From Litoreibacter janthinus (GTDB taxonomy: Bacteria > Pseudomonadota > Alphaproteobacteria > Rhodobacterales > Rhodobacteraceae): 64,000 nucleotides of DNA. The translations under genes were made by a program, and so were the position numbers. The stretch covers positions 2,053,751-2,117,750 of the forward strand of contig NZ_FOYO01000001.1 of NCBI RefSeq assembly GCF_900111945.1. The letters are read 5' to 3'. The notes under the pieces are model-generated. The model made no database searches. It was not told where the DNA came from and saw nothing but the letters and a program-made list of their open reading frames with translations. Numbering within the stretch: the first letter of the stretch is position 1; each line of letters opens with the position of its first letter. Of the stretch, positions 9,086 through 18,174 are shown one piece after another.

Positions 9086-10063
9086 TCAGGGTTGTGTGGG
9101 GCCGGGATGCGTGGCCAGAAAGGCCTCAAGCTCGGCAGGCGTGGGCATGGCTGGGGCGCATCCGGGTCTGGATACGACGATTGAGGCGCAGGCAGAACCG
9201 CGTAGAACGGCGTCCCGAATAGGGAGACCCTCGGCAAGGGACGCCATGATACCCGCCATGAAGCTGTCACCCGCACCAGTGGGTTTGACCGCCTCGACAG
9301 GGTAGATTCCCGTGTGGATTTCATCGCCATTTGCGAATGTTGTCGCCCCCTCGGGGCCTTTTTTGTAAACCACGATAGCTGCGCCGGATCGGGCTAGCTC
9401 ACGTGCCTTATCCAGCCCTTTGCTGATGTCGCCGGCCATGAATCCAAACTCCTCGTCGTTCCCGACAATGACGTCGGACATGGCTCCGGCACGCGACAGC
9501 ACGTCTTGTGCCACTTCTGGCGAAGGCCAGCTGTAGGGGCGGTAATCCACGTCGAAGATGATGGGTAAGCCCGCTTCACGGGCCAGCTCAAACGCGCGGA
9601 AAGTGGCGGAGCGAGACGGCTCGGCGGCAAAGACGGTTCCTGCGGTGATCAAGGCACCGAACTGGGAGTAATCCACAGCCTCCGCATCTTCGGTGGTCAT
9701 CTGAAAATCGGCGGCGTTGTTGCGGTAGATAACGGTCTGGTGCTCTTCGAGGCGGGTCTCGGAGACTGCCAGCGAGGTTCTACTCTCGCCAGTGATCTTC
9801 TTCACATATGTGCTGTTGATACCGTACTGCGCCAATTGGTTCAGGCAATACCGCCCGACGGCATCATCCGACACGGATGTGACCAGCGCGGCCTTGCATC
9901 CAAGCCGTCCCAGCCCCGCCGCAATATTGGCCGAGGAGCCTCCCATCGCAACCATCATTGTTTGTGCGTCTTGGGTACGGGTTCCGGGCGGGTCCGGCAT
10001 TAAATCCATCCCGACACGGCCAACAATGACGAAGTTCTTTTTAGCGATGCCATCTAAAACCAT
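9086..10063 (-). CDS. iolC: 5-dehydro-2-deoxygluconokinase IolC (PfkB family)
   Basis: This 325-residue PfkB kinase carries the N-terminal segment IVGRVGMDLMPDPPGTRTQD and the glycine-rich MGGSSANIAAGL, both characteristic of IolC. The catalytic PfkB signature PTGAGDSFMAG near residue 260 contains the base Asp. IolC phosphorylates 5-dehydro-2-deoxygluconate. Many proteobacterial IolC proteins carry a C-terminal aldolase-like domain (DUF2090); this one does not, and a separate class II aldolase is encoded two genes downstream. It is divergent from the Gfo/Idh genes, with the palindromic operator in between. Confidence 0.9.
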   Translation of the reverse strand: MVLDGIAKKNFVIVGRVGMDLMPDPPGTRTQDAQTMMVAMGGSSANIAAGLGRLGCKAALVTSVSDDAVGRYCLNQLAQYGINSTYVKKITGESRTSLAVSETRLEEHQTVIYRNNAADFQMTTEDAEAVDYSQFGALITAGTVFAAEPSRSATFRAFELAREAGLPIIFDVDYRPYSWPSPEVAQDVLSRAGAMSDVIVGNDEEFGFMAGDISKGLDKARELARSGAAIVVYKKGPEGATTFANGDEIHTGIYPVEAVKPTGAGDSFMAGIMASLAEGLPIRDAVLRGSACASIVVSRPGCAPAMPTPAELEAFLATHPGPTQP

Positions 10064-10188
10064 CAGGTGCGCTTTCGCTGGTTGAGGAGGTGACCAAGCT
10101 CATGAAGCTTGCCGCTACACCTGAGGCGCGCCAAGCTCTGCATGTCCTGTCAATTCCGACTTGTGATAACTCGAATCCTAGGATACGA

Positions 10189-10210
10189 AATTTGCAACCG
10201 GTTGCAAATT
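10189..10210. promoter_or_regulatory. LacI-type operator, 22-bp perfect palindrome
   Basis: The arms AATTTGCAACC and GGTTGCAAATT are exact reverse complements with no spacer. The central TGCAACCGGTTGCA has the central CG and dyad symmetry typical of LacI-family operators. It lies between iolC (minus) and the first Gfo/Idh gene (plus), 23 bp before the latter's ATG. A degenerate copy lies in front of the lacI gene at 13622-13635. Confidence 0.82.
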
Positions 10211-10232
10211 CAAATTGAACGGGGAGGGCGTT

Positions 10233-11336
10233 ATGACCGAAATCGGCATCGGAATCATCGGTGGTGGTTACATGGGTAAAGCACATGCTGTGGCCATGGC
10301 GGCCGTCGGGGCTGTCTTCAACACCGCGTTACGCCCAAGGCTGGAAATGGTCTGCGCAAGCAGCGCTGAAACCGCTGAAAAGTACCGCCAGAATTTCGGC
10401 TTCGCTCGGGGAACGGATGATTGGAACAGGTTGGTGAACGATCCCAAGGTGGAAGCTGTCATCATCGCATCGCCCCAAACCACCCACCGCGCCGCCGCGG
10501 AAGCCGCGTTCGCCTTGGGCAAGCCGGTGTTCTGCGAAAAACCCCTTGGCGCAACGTTGGAGGACAGTCGCGCGATGGTGGCCGCAGCGCAAGCCAGTGG
10601 CTGCGTTAACATGGTTGGCTTTAACTATATCCGGACACCCGCCAGCCAATACGCGCGCCAGCTCATCGCGTCTGGCGAGATCGGGGAGGTGACGTGGTTC
10701 CGTGGGGAGCATACGGAAGATTTCCTTGCCGACCCGCAATCCCCTGCGACATGGCGCACGACGGGTATGGGCAATGGCACTATGGGTGATCTGGCGCCTC
10801 ATATGATCAACGGCGCGCTCGCGCTGATCGGGCCGATCACCCGTTTGATTGCCGAAGTGGAGACCGTCCACAGCGAACGACCCGGTGGCACAGTCACCAA
10901 CGACGATCAGGCGCAGATGATGTGCCGGTTCGAGAGCGGCGTTATGGGGCAGATGTTCTTCAGCCGCGTCGCGACGGGCCGCAAAATGGGTTACGCCTAC
11001 GAGATCACAGGCACAAAGGGTGCGATCCGCTTTGATCAGGAAGACCAGAACGCGCTGTGGCTCTACCGGATGGATGGCCCCGATGCGACCCGCGGTTTCA
11101 CGAAGATCCTGACAGGTCCCGCGCATCCGGATTACGAGCCGTTTTGCCAAGGGCCGGGGCATGGCACTGGCTATCAGGATCAGATCATCATCGAAGCGAA
11201 AGACTTTCTGACAGCGATTGACCAAGGCAAATCCATCTGGCCGACATTCCAAGACGGGATGGAGGTCAACCAGATCATTGCCGCAGCACTGGCGTCATCT
11301 GAAACAAAATCCTGGCAGGACGTCGCTGATTTTTAG
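10233..11336 (+). CDS. Gfo/Idh/MocA oxidoreductase, first copy
   Basis: This 367-residue NAD(P)-dependent dehydrogenase has the Rossmann start GIGIIGGGYMGKAHAVAM and the family lysine in VFCEKPLGATLEDSRAM (EKP motif), then a C-terminal alpha/beta substrate domain with PHMINGALALIG. I chose the ATG at 10233 because GGGGAGG lies just upstream; an in-frame TTG at 10215 is less likely. Relatives oxidise inositols, inososes or aldoses. It starts just after the LacI operator and is followed 43 bp later by a second family member. The substrate cannot be fixed from the sequence; myo- or scyllo-inositol, or a related polyol, fits the neighbouring iolBC. Confidence 0.87.
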   Translation: MTEIGIGIIGGGYMGKAHAVAMAAVGAVFNTALRPRLEMVCASSAETAEKYRQNFGFARGTDDWNRLVNDPKVEAVIIASPQTTHRAAAEAAFALGKPVFCEKPLGATLEDSRAMVAAAQASGCVNMVGFNYIRTPASQYARQLIASGEIGEVTWFRGEHTEDFLADPQSPATWRTTGMGNGTMGDLAPHMINGALALIGPITRLIAEVETVHSERPGGTVTNDDQAQMMCRFESGVMGQMFFSRVATGRKMGYAYEITGTKGAIRFDQEDQNALWLYRMDGPDATRGFTKILTGPAHPDYEPFCQGPGHGTGYQDQIIIEAKDFLTAIDQGKSIWPTFQDGMEVNQIIAAALASSETKSWQDVADF

Positions 11337-11379
11337 ATGACCATCTGCAACCTTTTTTGAAATCTGAAGGAAGAAGAAC

Positions 11380-12513
11380 ATGGCAAAGCTGAAATGGGGG
11401 ATGATCGGTGGCGGCGAAGGAAGCCAGATCGGACCAGCGCACCGTTTGGGTGCGCAAGCGGACGGTCTGTTCGAGTTCGCTGCAGGGGCTTTGGATCACA
11501 GGGCCGATCTAGGTCGCGATTACGCTCAGCGGCTGGGCATCGCCGCAGATCGCGCCTATGGCGATTGGCAAGAGATGCTCGCCGGTGAAAAGAACCGCGC
11601 TGACCGCGTGGACTTGGTCACTGTCGCGACGCCGAATTCGACGCATTTCGAAATCACCAAAGCCTTCCTCGAAGCCGGGTTCAACGTGCTGTGCGAAAAG
11701 CCGATGACTATGACAGTGGAAGAGGGCGAAGAGATCGTTCGCGTGGCCGAGGCAAGCGGCAAAATCTGCGCGGTGAACTATTGCTACTCGGCCTATCCGA
11801 TGGTGCGGCAAGCCCGCGCGATGGTTGGCGCCGGAGAGATCGGCAAGGTGCGTCTGGTTGTCACGAACTTCAGCCACGGCCATCATGGCGACGCGACAGA
11901 CGCCGAAAATCCACGCGTTCGTTGGCGCTATGACCCCAAAATGGCAGGCGTGTCGGGTCAGTTTGCCGATTGCGGCATCCACGCCTTACACATGGCAAGC
12001 TTTATCTGCCGCGACGAGGTGCGCACCTTATCTGCCGATTTCGCGTCCACCATTTCAAGCCGCGAGTTGGAAGATGATGCCATGCTCAACTTCCGTATGG
12101 AGGGCGGCACTGTTGGGCGGCTTTGGACCTCGTCCGTAGCCATCGGCCGTCAGCACGGGTTCGACATTCAGGTGTTTGGCGAAACTGGCGGGCTCCGCTG
12201 GGCGTCCGAGCAGCCGAACCAGCTGATCTACACACCAGTTGGTGGCCGTACCCAAATCATAGAAAAGGGCGAAGGGGGGCTGCATGAAGACGCCCAACGC
12301 TTGTCCCGCGTGTCGATCGCGCACCCCGAGGGCTTCCCTTTGGCCGTGGCGAACATCTATTGCGACCTTGCGGACGCGATCCGGGGCGAAGTGCGTGAGG
12401 GCTTGCCCAACGCCTCGGACGGCGTGCGGTCCATGGCGGCGGTGCACACCGCTGTGGCTTCGGCCAAGGACGGCGGCGTTTGGATGGATGCCCGCCCTCC
12501 GATGTTCCGTTAA
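11380..12513 (+). CDS. Gfo/Idh/MocA oxidoreductase, second copy
   Basis: This 377-residue family member begins LKWGMIGGGEGSQIGPAHRLGA and has the EKP motif in NVLCEKPMTMTVEEGEEIV. The insertion SHGHHGDATDAENPRVRWRYDP and the site GVSGQFADCGIHALHMASF (Asp/His catalytic region) are typical of a subgroup of sugar or inositol dehydrogenases that keep this long loop. It is quite different from the gene upstream, so the two are distinct enzymes and not a recent duplication. A good ribosome site, GAAGGAAGAA, precedes the ATG. It probably acts in the same pathway, either on a different carbon or on an upstream substrate. Confidence 0.86.
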   Translation: MAKLKWGMIGGGEGSQIGPAHRLGAQADGLFEFAAGALDHRADLGRDYAQRLGIAADRAYGDWQEMLAGEKNRADRVDLVTVATPNSTHFEITKAFLEAGFNVLCEKPMTMTVEEGEEIVRVAEASGKICAVNYCYSAYPMVRQARAMVGAGEIGKVRLVVTNFSHGHHGDATDAENPRVRWRYDPKMAGVSGQFADCGIHALHMASFICRDEVRTLSADFASTISSRELEDDAMLNFRMEGGTVGRLWTSSVAIGRQHGFDIQVFGETGGLRWASEQPNQLIYTPVGGRTQIIEKGEGGLHEDAQRLSRVSIAHPEGFPLAVANIYCDLADAIRGEVREGLPNASDGVRSMAAVHTAVASAKDGGVWMDARPPMFR

Positions 12514-12539
12514 CGGGCTTCGGTTGCGGCGACGGGCGG

Positions 12540-13541
12540 CTAGGGCAAGATCGGGCGCAGCGTCCCGCGCTCGATGATCTCAGTGGCAAAGAGACGGGCC
12601 TCAGGATAGCGGTCCGGCTCGTCGAGCATCGCCACCATCAGTTCGATTGACGAGGCCACGATCTGTTGGATCGGCTGCCGGATGGTCGTCAGATTGATAT
12701 TCTCCCAGCCTGCCATCTCCATATCATTGAGGCCAAGAATGCCGATATCTCCAGGCACCGACAAGCCCTGGTCCGCAATTGCAGACAACGCCCCAATGGA
12801 CAGAACATCGTCGCCACAGAAATACGCCTCCGCGCGTTGCGTTTCCAGAAGTCTTAGCATTTCGCGGCGACCGGCCTCGAAGGTGTAAGCTTCCGCGAAA
12901 GAGTAACTTGCGGACAGGTCATGCTGTTTCGCAGCTTGATCCATAAAGCCGTTCAGCCGGTCTTGGGTTGAACTTGCCATCTCTGGGCCGCCCAGAAATC
13001 CAACGTTACGATACCCGCGCGCGATCAGCGTTTGGGCGGCCATTCGTCCTGAGGCGACGTTATCAATTCCGACAACGTGCACCTCTGGCGCGCTGCTATG
13101 ACGCCCGAAGGAATGAACGGCGGGCATGCCTGCGTCGCGAAATGCTTTGGCGAAACCGGGGGGCAGGGTGGAGGATGCGACTACCACCCCATCCACCGAG
13201 TATTGCTTGAGCATCCGGACCGAATTCGCGGGATCTGTCTCATCCGTCAAGTTCACCAGCAGCGGGCGTAACCCCTGTGCCTGAAGCCCACGGGTGAACA
13301 GGTCGAATACTTGCAGAAAGATCGGATTATGAAAGTTGTTCGAGACCAGCCCGATCAGCTTTGTGCGGCCTGTTGTCAGACTGGAGGCCAAGGCATTCGG
13401 GCTATAGCCAAGCTCGCCCGCCGCCTTCTCAACGCGGCGGCGCATCTTGTCTGACACCGACGCGCCTTCGGTGAAGGTGCGCGACACGGCGGAGCGGGAC
13501 ACGCCTGCGCGCTCTGCCACATCTTTCAATGTCGGGACCAT
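12540..13541 (-). CDS. LacI family transcriptional regulator of the iolBC/dehydrogenase locus
   Basis: This 333-residue regulator has the LacI helix-turn-helix TLKDVAERAGVSRSAVSRTF at residues 4-23 and the hinge helix region SPNALASSLTTGRT. A periplasmic-binding-protein-like effector domain follows. The ATG at 13541 puts the helix-turn-helix in the usual place; an in-frame TTG three codons upstream is less likely. The gene converges on the second dehydrogenase gene. A palindrome resembling the large operator at 10189-10210 lies about 80 bp upstream of its start, so it probably regulates itself and the operons on both sides of that operator. The effector is unknown. Confidence 0.9.
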   Translation of the reverse strand: MVPTLKDVAERAGVSRSAVSRTFTEGASVSDKMRRRVEKAAGELGYSPNALASSLTTGRTKLIGLVSNNFHNPIFLQVFDLFTRGLQAQGLRPLLVNLTDETDPANSVRMLKQYSVDGVVVASSTLPPGFAKAFRDAGMPAVHSFGRHSSAPEVHVVGIDNVASGRMAAQTLIARGYRNVGFLGGPEMASSTQDRLNGFMDQAAKQHDLSASYSFAEAYTFEAGRREMLRLLETQRAEAYFCGDDVLSIGALSAIADQGLSVPGDIGILGLNDMEMAGWENINLTTIRQPIQQIVASSIELMVAMLDEPDRYPEARLFATEIIERGTLRPILP

Positions 13542-13621
13542 GGATCGCAATACTCGCGGTTGCCTCTGCGCCGCGAGGCGCGGCGGATTGCAGTCGATAC
13601 TACTGGCTAGGTCTCCATTTT

Positions 13622-13635
13622 TGCAACCGGTTTCA
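13622..13635. promoter_or_regulatory. Second, degenerate LacI operator upstream of the lacI gene
   Basis: The sequence TGCAACCGGTTTCA differs by one base from the core TGCAACCGGTTGCA of the perfect operator at 10189-10210. It lies in the 152-bp gap between the LacI regulator and bhcD, upstream of the regulator. It suggests autoregulation. Confidence 0.6.
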
Positions 13636-13693
13636 CGCCGTTATTTGGTGTCTTGCGGCAAGCTTGTGAGTTACGTGACAATGAAGCGCTTCG

Positions 13694-14689
13694 CTAAAGC
13701 TGCACCACTGTCGCCAATCCTTGCGCTACGGCGGCTTTCACAATGGAGTCTGCAACTGCCAGGTCTTGCAACCCGACGCCCGTGCCATCGAACAGGGTGA
13801 TCTCGTCATCCGACTGCCGACCAACGTGACTGCCACTGATGACAGCACCGATTTGCTTCACATCAGTCTCAGTGATCAAGCCCATAGAAATGGCGTGCTG
13901 TGCCTCACCAATAGAGACCGACTGAGCGACCTCATCGGTGAACACTGACGCCTTTGCCAGAAGGGCGACTTCGACCTCTTGCTTGCCAATTGTGTCTGTA
14001 CCCATGCAGGCCACATGAGTTCCGGGACTGACGTGATCTGCCATCAAAACGGCGTTAAAGCTCGAGGTAATGGAAATGATCACATCGGCCTCGGTCATGC
14101 GCTCCAACGGAACAGCCTCGAACGGGACGCCCATGCTTTTGGCCACTTGCGCCAGACTTCCCAGTTTGTCGGGGTGCAGGTTCCAACCGATGACTTTCTC
14201 GAAATCACGGATCTCAAGCGCCGCGCGCAGTTGGAATGCCGACTGATGACCGGCTCCGATCATCCCCAGAGTTTTAGCATCATCCCGCGCCAGATGTTTG
14301 ATCGACACCGAAGATGCAGCCGCGGTGCGCAAGGCCGTCAGGAGGTTGCCGCCGACCATTGCGTTGACACGACCGCTGTCGGGATCAAACAACAAGACGG
14401 TCGACTGGTGGTTGATCAGCCCGCGACGCTCCAGATTATGGGGCCAGTAGCCGCCAGCCTTCAGCCCCAGCACGCCGCCCGCTCGGTCAAACCCACCTTT
14501 AAAGCCGTAAAGTGCGTCCTCATGACCAAGTGCCGCGCGGACCACTGGAAAATTTCTGGCCTCGCCGGATGCCATGGAGGCGAAGACCTTTTCGACGGCG
14601 TCAAAGGCTGCTTGTCTGGTAAGAAGATCGGCAATCATACCCTCGGGGACAATGGTCAGCTTGTGCGCATCGGTCTGCATCCCGCCCAT
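13694..14689 (-). CDS. bhcD: Iminosuccinate reductase BhcD (ornithine cyclodeaminase/mu-crystallin family)
   Basis: This 331-residue enzyme has the family Rossmann motif GMIGAGHQS at residues 142-150 and GGNLLTALRTAAASSVSIK just before it. In the beta-hydroxyaspartate cycle (BHAC), BhcD reduces iminosuccinate to L-aspartate, which closes the cycle. The start at 14689 overlaps the bhcC stop by 1 nt (TGATG), so translation is probably coupled. Starting upstream inside bhcC would add residues unlike the family. It is the last gene of the bhcA-B-C-D order. The family alone would also allow ornithine cyclodeaminase; the cluster decides. Confidence 0.93.
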   Translation of the reverse strand: MGGMQTDAHKLTIVPEGMIADLLTRQAAFDAVEKVFASMASGEARNFPVVRAALGHEDALYGFKGGFDRAGGVLGLKAGGYWPHNLERRGLINHQSTVLLFDPDSGRVNAMVGGNLLTALRTAAASSVSIKHLARDDAKTLGMIGAGHQSAFQLRAALEIRDFEKVIGWNLHPDKLGSLAQVAKSMGVPFEAVPLERMTEADVIISITSSFNAVLMADHVSPGTHVACMGTDTIGKQEVEVALLAKASVFTDEVAQSVSIGEAQHAISMGLITETDVKQIGAVISGSHVGRQSDDEITLFDGTGVGLQDLAVADSIVKAAVAQGLATVVQL

Positions 14690-15852
14690 CAGTAGGCCTT
14701 CCCACGCGCAGACACAGGCCACAGCGTCTCGACCTTGCCATTGCGGACGCCGACATACCAATCGTGTACGTTGCAGGTGGGGTCGCAGTGACCCGGAACC
14801 AGTTTGAGTTTGTCATTCACCTTGAGCGCGCCGTTCAGGTCAGAGACGACCCCGTGCTCGTCCGAGCATTTGATGTACTCGACATCGTCACGGCCAAACA
14901 CGACGGGCAGGCCGCTGTCGATGGACTGCGCTTTGAGACCTGCGTCGACGATGGCTTTGTCGGCTTTGACGTGGCTCATCACGCTGGTCAGGATGAACAG
15001 CGCGTTCTCCCACTCGCCTTGGTCAATGCGCTTGCCATCCTTGTCCAGAATGCGCCCGTAATCGGCATCCATGAACGCATAGGAGCCGCATTGGAGCTCA
15101 TTGAAAACGCCGGAATTTGACTCGAAATAGTAGGAGCCGGTACCGCCGCCGCCGACAATATCGCAGTCCAAATCCTCGGACTTCAGGCTGTCCACAGCGT
15201 CTTTCACCATCGCCACGGCGACATCGATTTTGGCTTTGCGGTCGTCGTAGCTGTCGAGATGCTGCATTGCGCCCTGATAGGCTTGGAGGCCTGCGAATTT
15301 CAGGCCGCTCGCGGCTTCGATTGCCTTGGCAATTGCGACAACGCCACCCGTGGTGGTTACGCCGCAGCGTCCCGCGCCGCAGTCGATTTCGACCAGGCAT
15401 TCGATTTGCGTGCCGTGCTTCTGCGCGGCCGCACTGAGATCGGCGACATTCGCAATGTCGTCCACACAGCAGATCGTGCGGGCGCCCAGCTTCGGCATTC
15501 GGGCGAGGCGGTCGATTTTGGCGGGGTCGCGCACTTGGTTGGAAACCAACACATCGGTGATCCCCCCGCGGGCAAATACTTCAGCCTCGCTGACTTTCTG
15601 GCAGCACACACCGCACGCGCCGCCAAGTGCGACCTGCATCAATGCCACATCGACCGACTTGTGCATCTTGCCATGCACGCGGTGGCGCATTCCGTGAACG
15701 GCCGCATAATCGCCCATCTTCTTGACGTTCCGTTCCAGCGCATCAAGGTCCAGCAAAAGGCAGGGGGTCTGAATGTCAGCCTCATCCATGCCGGGCAGCG
15801 CGGGGATGTCATAGCCGACTTCCATCTCGCTCAGGTTCATCGCGTCTTTCAT
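14689..15852 (-). CDS. bhcC: beta-Hydroxyaspartate aldolase BhcC (D-threonine aldolase-like)
   Basis: This 387-residue PLP enzyme has the alanine-racemase-like fold of D-threonine aldolases. The N-terminal motif RVHGKMHKS at residues 58-66 contains the likely PLP lysine, K62. The C-terminal part has GHCDPTCNVHDWYVGVRNG, the His/Cys metal-site signature of the DTA family. In the BHAC it joins glycine and glyoxylate into (2R,3S)-beta-hydroxyaspartate. It lies 45 bp after bhcB and shares one nucleotide with bhcD. Function is assigned from family plus the complete four-gene order. Confidence 0.94.
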   Translation of the reverse strand: MKDAMNLSEMEVGYDIPALPGMDEADIQTPCLLLDLDALERNVKKMGDYAAVHGMRHRVHGKMHKSVDVALMQVALGGACGVCCQKVSEAEVFARGGITDVLVSNQVRDPAKIDRLARMPKLGARTICCVDDIANVADLSAAAQKHGTQIECLVEIDCGAGRCGVTTTGGVVAIAKAIEAASGLKFAGLQAYQGAMQHLDSYDDRKAKIDVAVAMVKDAVDSLKSEDLDCDIVGGGGTGSYYFESNSGVFNELQCGSYAFMDADYGRILDKDGKRIDQGEWENALFILTSVMSHVKADKAIVDAGLKAQSIDSGLPVVFGRDDVEYIKCSDEHGVVSDLNGALKVNDKLKLVPGHCDPTCNVHDWYVGVRNGKVETLWPVSARGKAY

Positions 15853-15897
15853 TGTAACTCTCCGATATGTGTTAGGGCAGGCGCGTTCAGTATGTGG

Positions 15898-16884
15898 TCA
15901 ACCGTTCATCCATGGCAGTTTATCAAGGTCGACATTGCCGCCGGTAATAATCACGCCGACTCGCTTCCCGCGGAAGGTGGCGGGGTTCTTCAGGATGGTG
16001 GCCAAAGGAACAGCACAACTTGGCTCCATGACAATCTTCATGCGCTGCCACGTCAACTTCATTGCCTCGATGATTTCCTCTTCAGAGGCGGTAAGAATGT
16101 CGGTGACGTAGCGCGAAACGAAGTGCCACGTGTTTTCCTTAAGGGGGACTTTCAGTCCGTCGGCGACCGTCACCGGCGCATCGTCTGCGATGATGCGGCC
16201 TGCTTTGAAGGACCGGTAGGCGTCGTCAGCTTGTTCCGGTTCGGCGGCGTAAATTTCCATCTTCGGAGCGAGGCGCGACAGCGTTAGGCAACAGCCAGAG
16301 ATCATGCCGCCGCCGCCGATAGGGGCAATGATTGCCTCCAGACCCTCGACCTGTTCCAGCAACTCGCGCGAACAGGTTGCCTGACCGGCGATCACCCGCG
16401 GGTCGTTGTAAGGGTGTACGAAATTCGCGCCCGTTCGGCTTTGCACCTCCGCAAAAACAGCCTCGCGCGAACTCGTGGACGGCTCGCATTCCGTGATGAG
16501 ACCGCCATAGCCGCGCACCGCTGCTTTCTTCGCCTCTGGCGCAGTGTTCGGCATCACCACATGGCATGGGATGCCGCGCTGTCCTGCGGCGTAGCTCAGC
16601 GACAGCGCGTGATTGCCCGAAGAATGCGTTGCCACGCCCTTTGCGGCCTCCGCTTCGCTCAAGCCGAATACAGCATTAGATGCACCACGCACTTTAAACG
16701 CGCCGGCCTTCTGAAAGTTCTCGCATTTGAAGAACAGCTTTGCCCCCGTCAACTCGTTCATAAATCGGGAGGTCAGGACTGGAGTGCGGTGAATGTAGGG
16801 TTTGATCCGTTCATGGGCCACGATCACATCATCAAATGTTGGAAGTATCGCCTCAGATCTGTCTGTCATCACGCACTCCATCAT
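15898..16884 (-). CDS. bhcB: beta-Hydroxyaspartate dehydratase BhcB (threonine dehydratase-like)
   Basis: This is a 328-residue fold-type II PLP enzyme. The PLP lysine is K64 in AFKVRGASN, and the phosphate loop is GGGGMISG (about residues 190-197). Relatives are serine racemase and threo-3-hydroxyaspartate ammonia-lyase. In the BHAC it converts beta-hydroxyaspartate to iminosuccinate. Its ATG overlaps the bhcA stop (ATGA); a second in-frame ATG is at 16869. The distinction from a plain threonine dehydratase rests on the bhcABCD order and the divergent IclR gene. Confidence 0.93.
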   Translation of the reverse strand: MMECVMTDRSEAILPTFDDVIVAHERIKPYIHRTPVLTSRFMNELTGAKLFFKCENFQKAGAFKVRGASNAVFGLSEAEAAKGVATHSSGNHALSLSYAAGQRGIPCHVVMPNTAPEAKKAAVRGYGGLITECEPSTSSREAVFAEVQSRTGANFVHPYNDPRVIAGQATCSRELLEQVEGLEAIIAPIGGGGMISGCCLTLSRLAPKMEIYAAEPEQADDAYRSFKAGRIIADDAPVTVADGLKVPLKENTWHFVSRYVTDILTASEEEIIEAMKLTWQRMKIVMEPSCAVPLATILKNPATFRGKRVGVIITGGNVDLDKLPWMNG

Positions 16885-18071
16885 TCTGCGGCCAAGACCA
16901 TCGGTGCGGCAGTGCTGCGGTAGATTTCCTGAGCGGCGGCGACGCCGGAGCCAAGAGTTATGTCCAGCCCAAGGTCGGCCATAACCATCTCGGCCGTCGC
17001 GATGCCGCTCAGGGTCATCACATCCGTCAGGCTACCAAGATGCCCGATGCGAAACACCTTACCCGCAACCAGTCCCAGACCAACGCCAAAGGCGACCCTG
17101 TAGTTTTGGGAGGCGTGACTGACAATCCGCCCTGCGTCGAAGCCTTCGGGCGTGCGGATAGCGCTGACCGTATCGGAATAGAGCTCTGGGCGAACGGCGC
17201 AAAGCTCCAACCCCCAAGCCTCCACCGCGCCGCGCACACCGTTTGCGATGCGGGCATGACGAGCGAACACCGCGTCCAGACCTTCGTCCAGCAACATCCC
17301 GCACGCGAGCTTCAAGCCATTCAGCAATCCGACGGCTGGTGTATAGGGGTAGGCATTTGCCGCGTAGCCCTTTGACATGTCGCGGATGTCGAAATAGGTG
17401 CGCGGAAGGCCTGCGGTTTTTGCGGCGTCCATCGCCTTGCGTGAAAAACCGGCAATTCCCAAACCGGCAGGCAACATGAACCCCTTTTGTGATCCAGTCA
17501 CGGCAACATCAACGCCCCAATCGTCAAAGCGAAAATCCATAGATCCGATGGAGCTGACCCCGTCCACGAAAAGCAAGGCAGGATGCTGTGCTGCTGACAT
17601 GGCGGCTCGGACGCCTGCAATGTCAGAAAGGACGCCCGTCGCTGTTTCGTTATGAGTGGCCAGAACGGCTTTGATCTGATGGTTTTTGTCTGCGGTCAGG
17701 ATTTCCTCAAACTGGTCGGTCGGAATGCCTTCGCCCCATGCCGCCTCGACGATCTTCACGTTCAACCCGTGGCGTTGGCACATGTCGATCCATTTCTGGC
17801 TGAACATTCCGTTGCGCGCCGCCAAAACTGTGTCCCCTCGGCTGAGTGTGTTCGTGATCGCTGTTTCCCAGCCGCCTGTTCCGGTCGACGGAAAGATAAA
17901 TATCTCTGCGTCGCTGGCCTTCATGACCTGCCGAACACCATCGCGAGCGGGATGCAGGATTTCCGCAAACAGGCTCGAGCGGTGGTCGAGCGTTGGCATG
18001 TCACAAGCGCGGCGCAGGCATTCGGGCATATTTGTGGGCCCAGGAATGAAAACTGGATTCTGGAAACTCAT
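16881..18071 (-). CDS. bhcA: Aspartate-glyoxylate aminotransferase BhcA (class V)
   Basis: This 396-residue class V aminotransferase has the N-terminal segment IPGPTNMPECLRRA and the PLP lysine K196 in VTGSQKGFMLPAG, as in serine-glyoxylate aminotransferases. In the BHAC it transfers the amino group of L-aspartate to glyoxylate, giving glycine and oxaloacetate, the net product of the cycle. I placed the start at 18071 because AGGAG lies just upstream. It is the promoter-proximal gene, divergent from bhcR across a 164-bp A/T-rich gap that holds a strong inverted repeat. Confidence 0.94.
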   Translation of the reverse strand: MSFQNPVFIPGPTNMPECLRRACDMPTLDHRSSLFAEILHPARDGVRQVMKASDAEIFIFPSTGTGGWETAITNTLSRGDTVLAARNGMFSQKWIDMCQRHGLNVKIVEAAWGEGIPTDQFEEILTADKNHQIKAVLATHNETATGVLSDIAGVRAAMSAAQHPALLFVDGVSSIGSMDFRFDDWGVDVAVTGSQKGFMLPAGLGIAGFSRKAMDAAKTAGLPRTYFDIRDMSKGYAANAYPYTPAVGLLNGLKLACGMLLDEGLDAVFARHARIANGVRGAVEAWGLELCAVRPELYSDTVSAIRTPEGFDAGRIVSHASQNYRVAFGVGLGLVAGKVFRIGHLGSLTDVMTLSGIATAEMVMADLGLDITLGSGVAAAQEIYRSTAAPMVLAAE

Positions 18072-18174
18072 CTGACCATCTCCTCTTGGTTTCAACGGTT
18101 CTAGGACGAGGGGGCGCGTCTCACAATTTTTTTGTAAAATGCTTTCAAAAATGGTATGTGTCAGAAATATTGAT

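Noticed and set aside
14690..14761. A longer bhcD starting at 14761
   Set aside because: It would overlap bhcC by 73 nt; the ATG at 14689 gives a TGATG junction and a family-like N-terminus.
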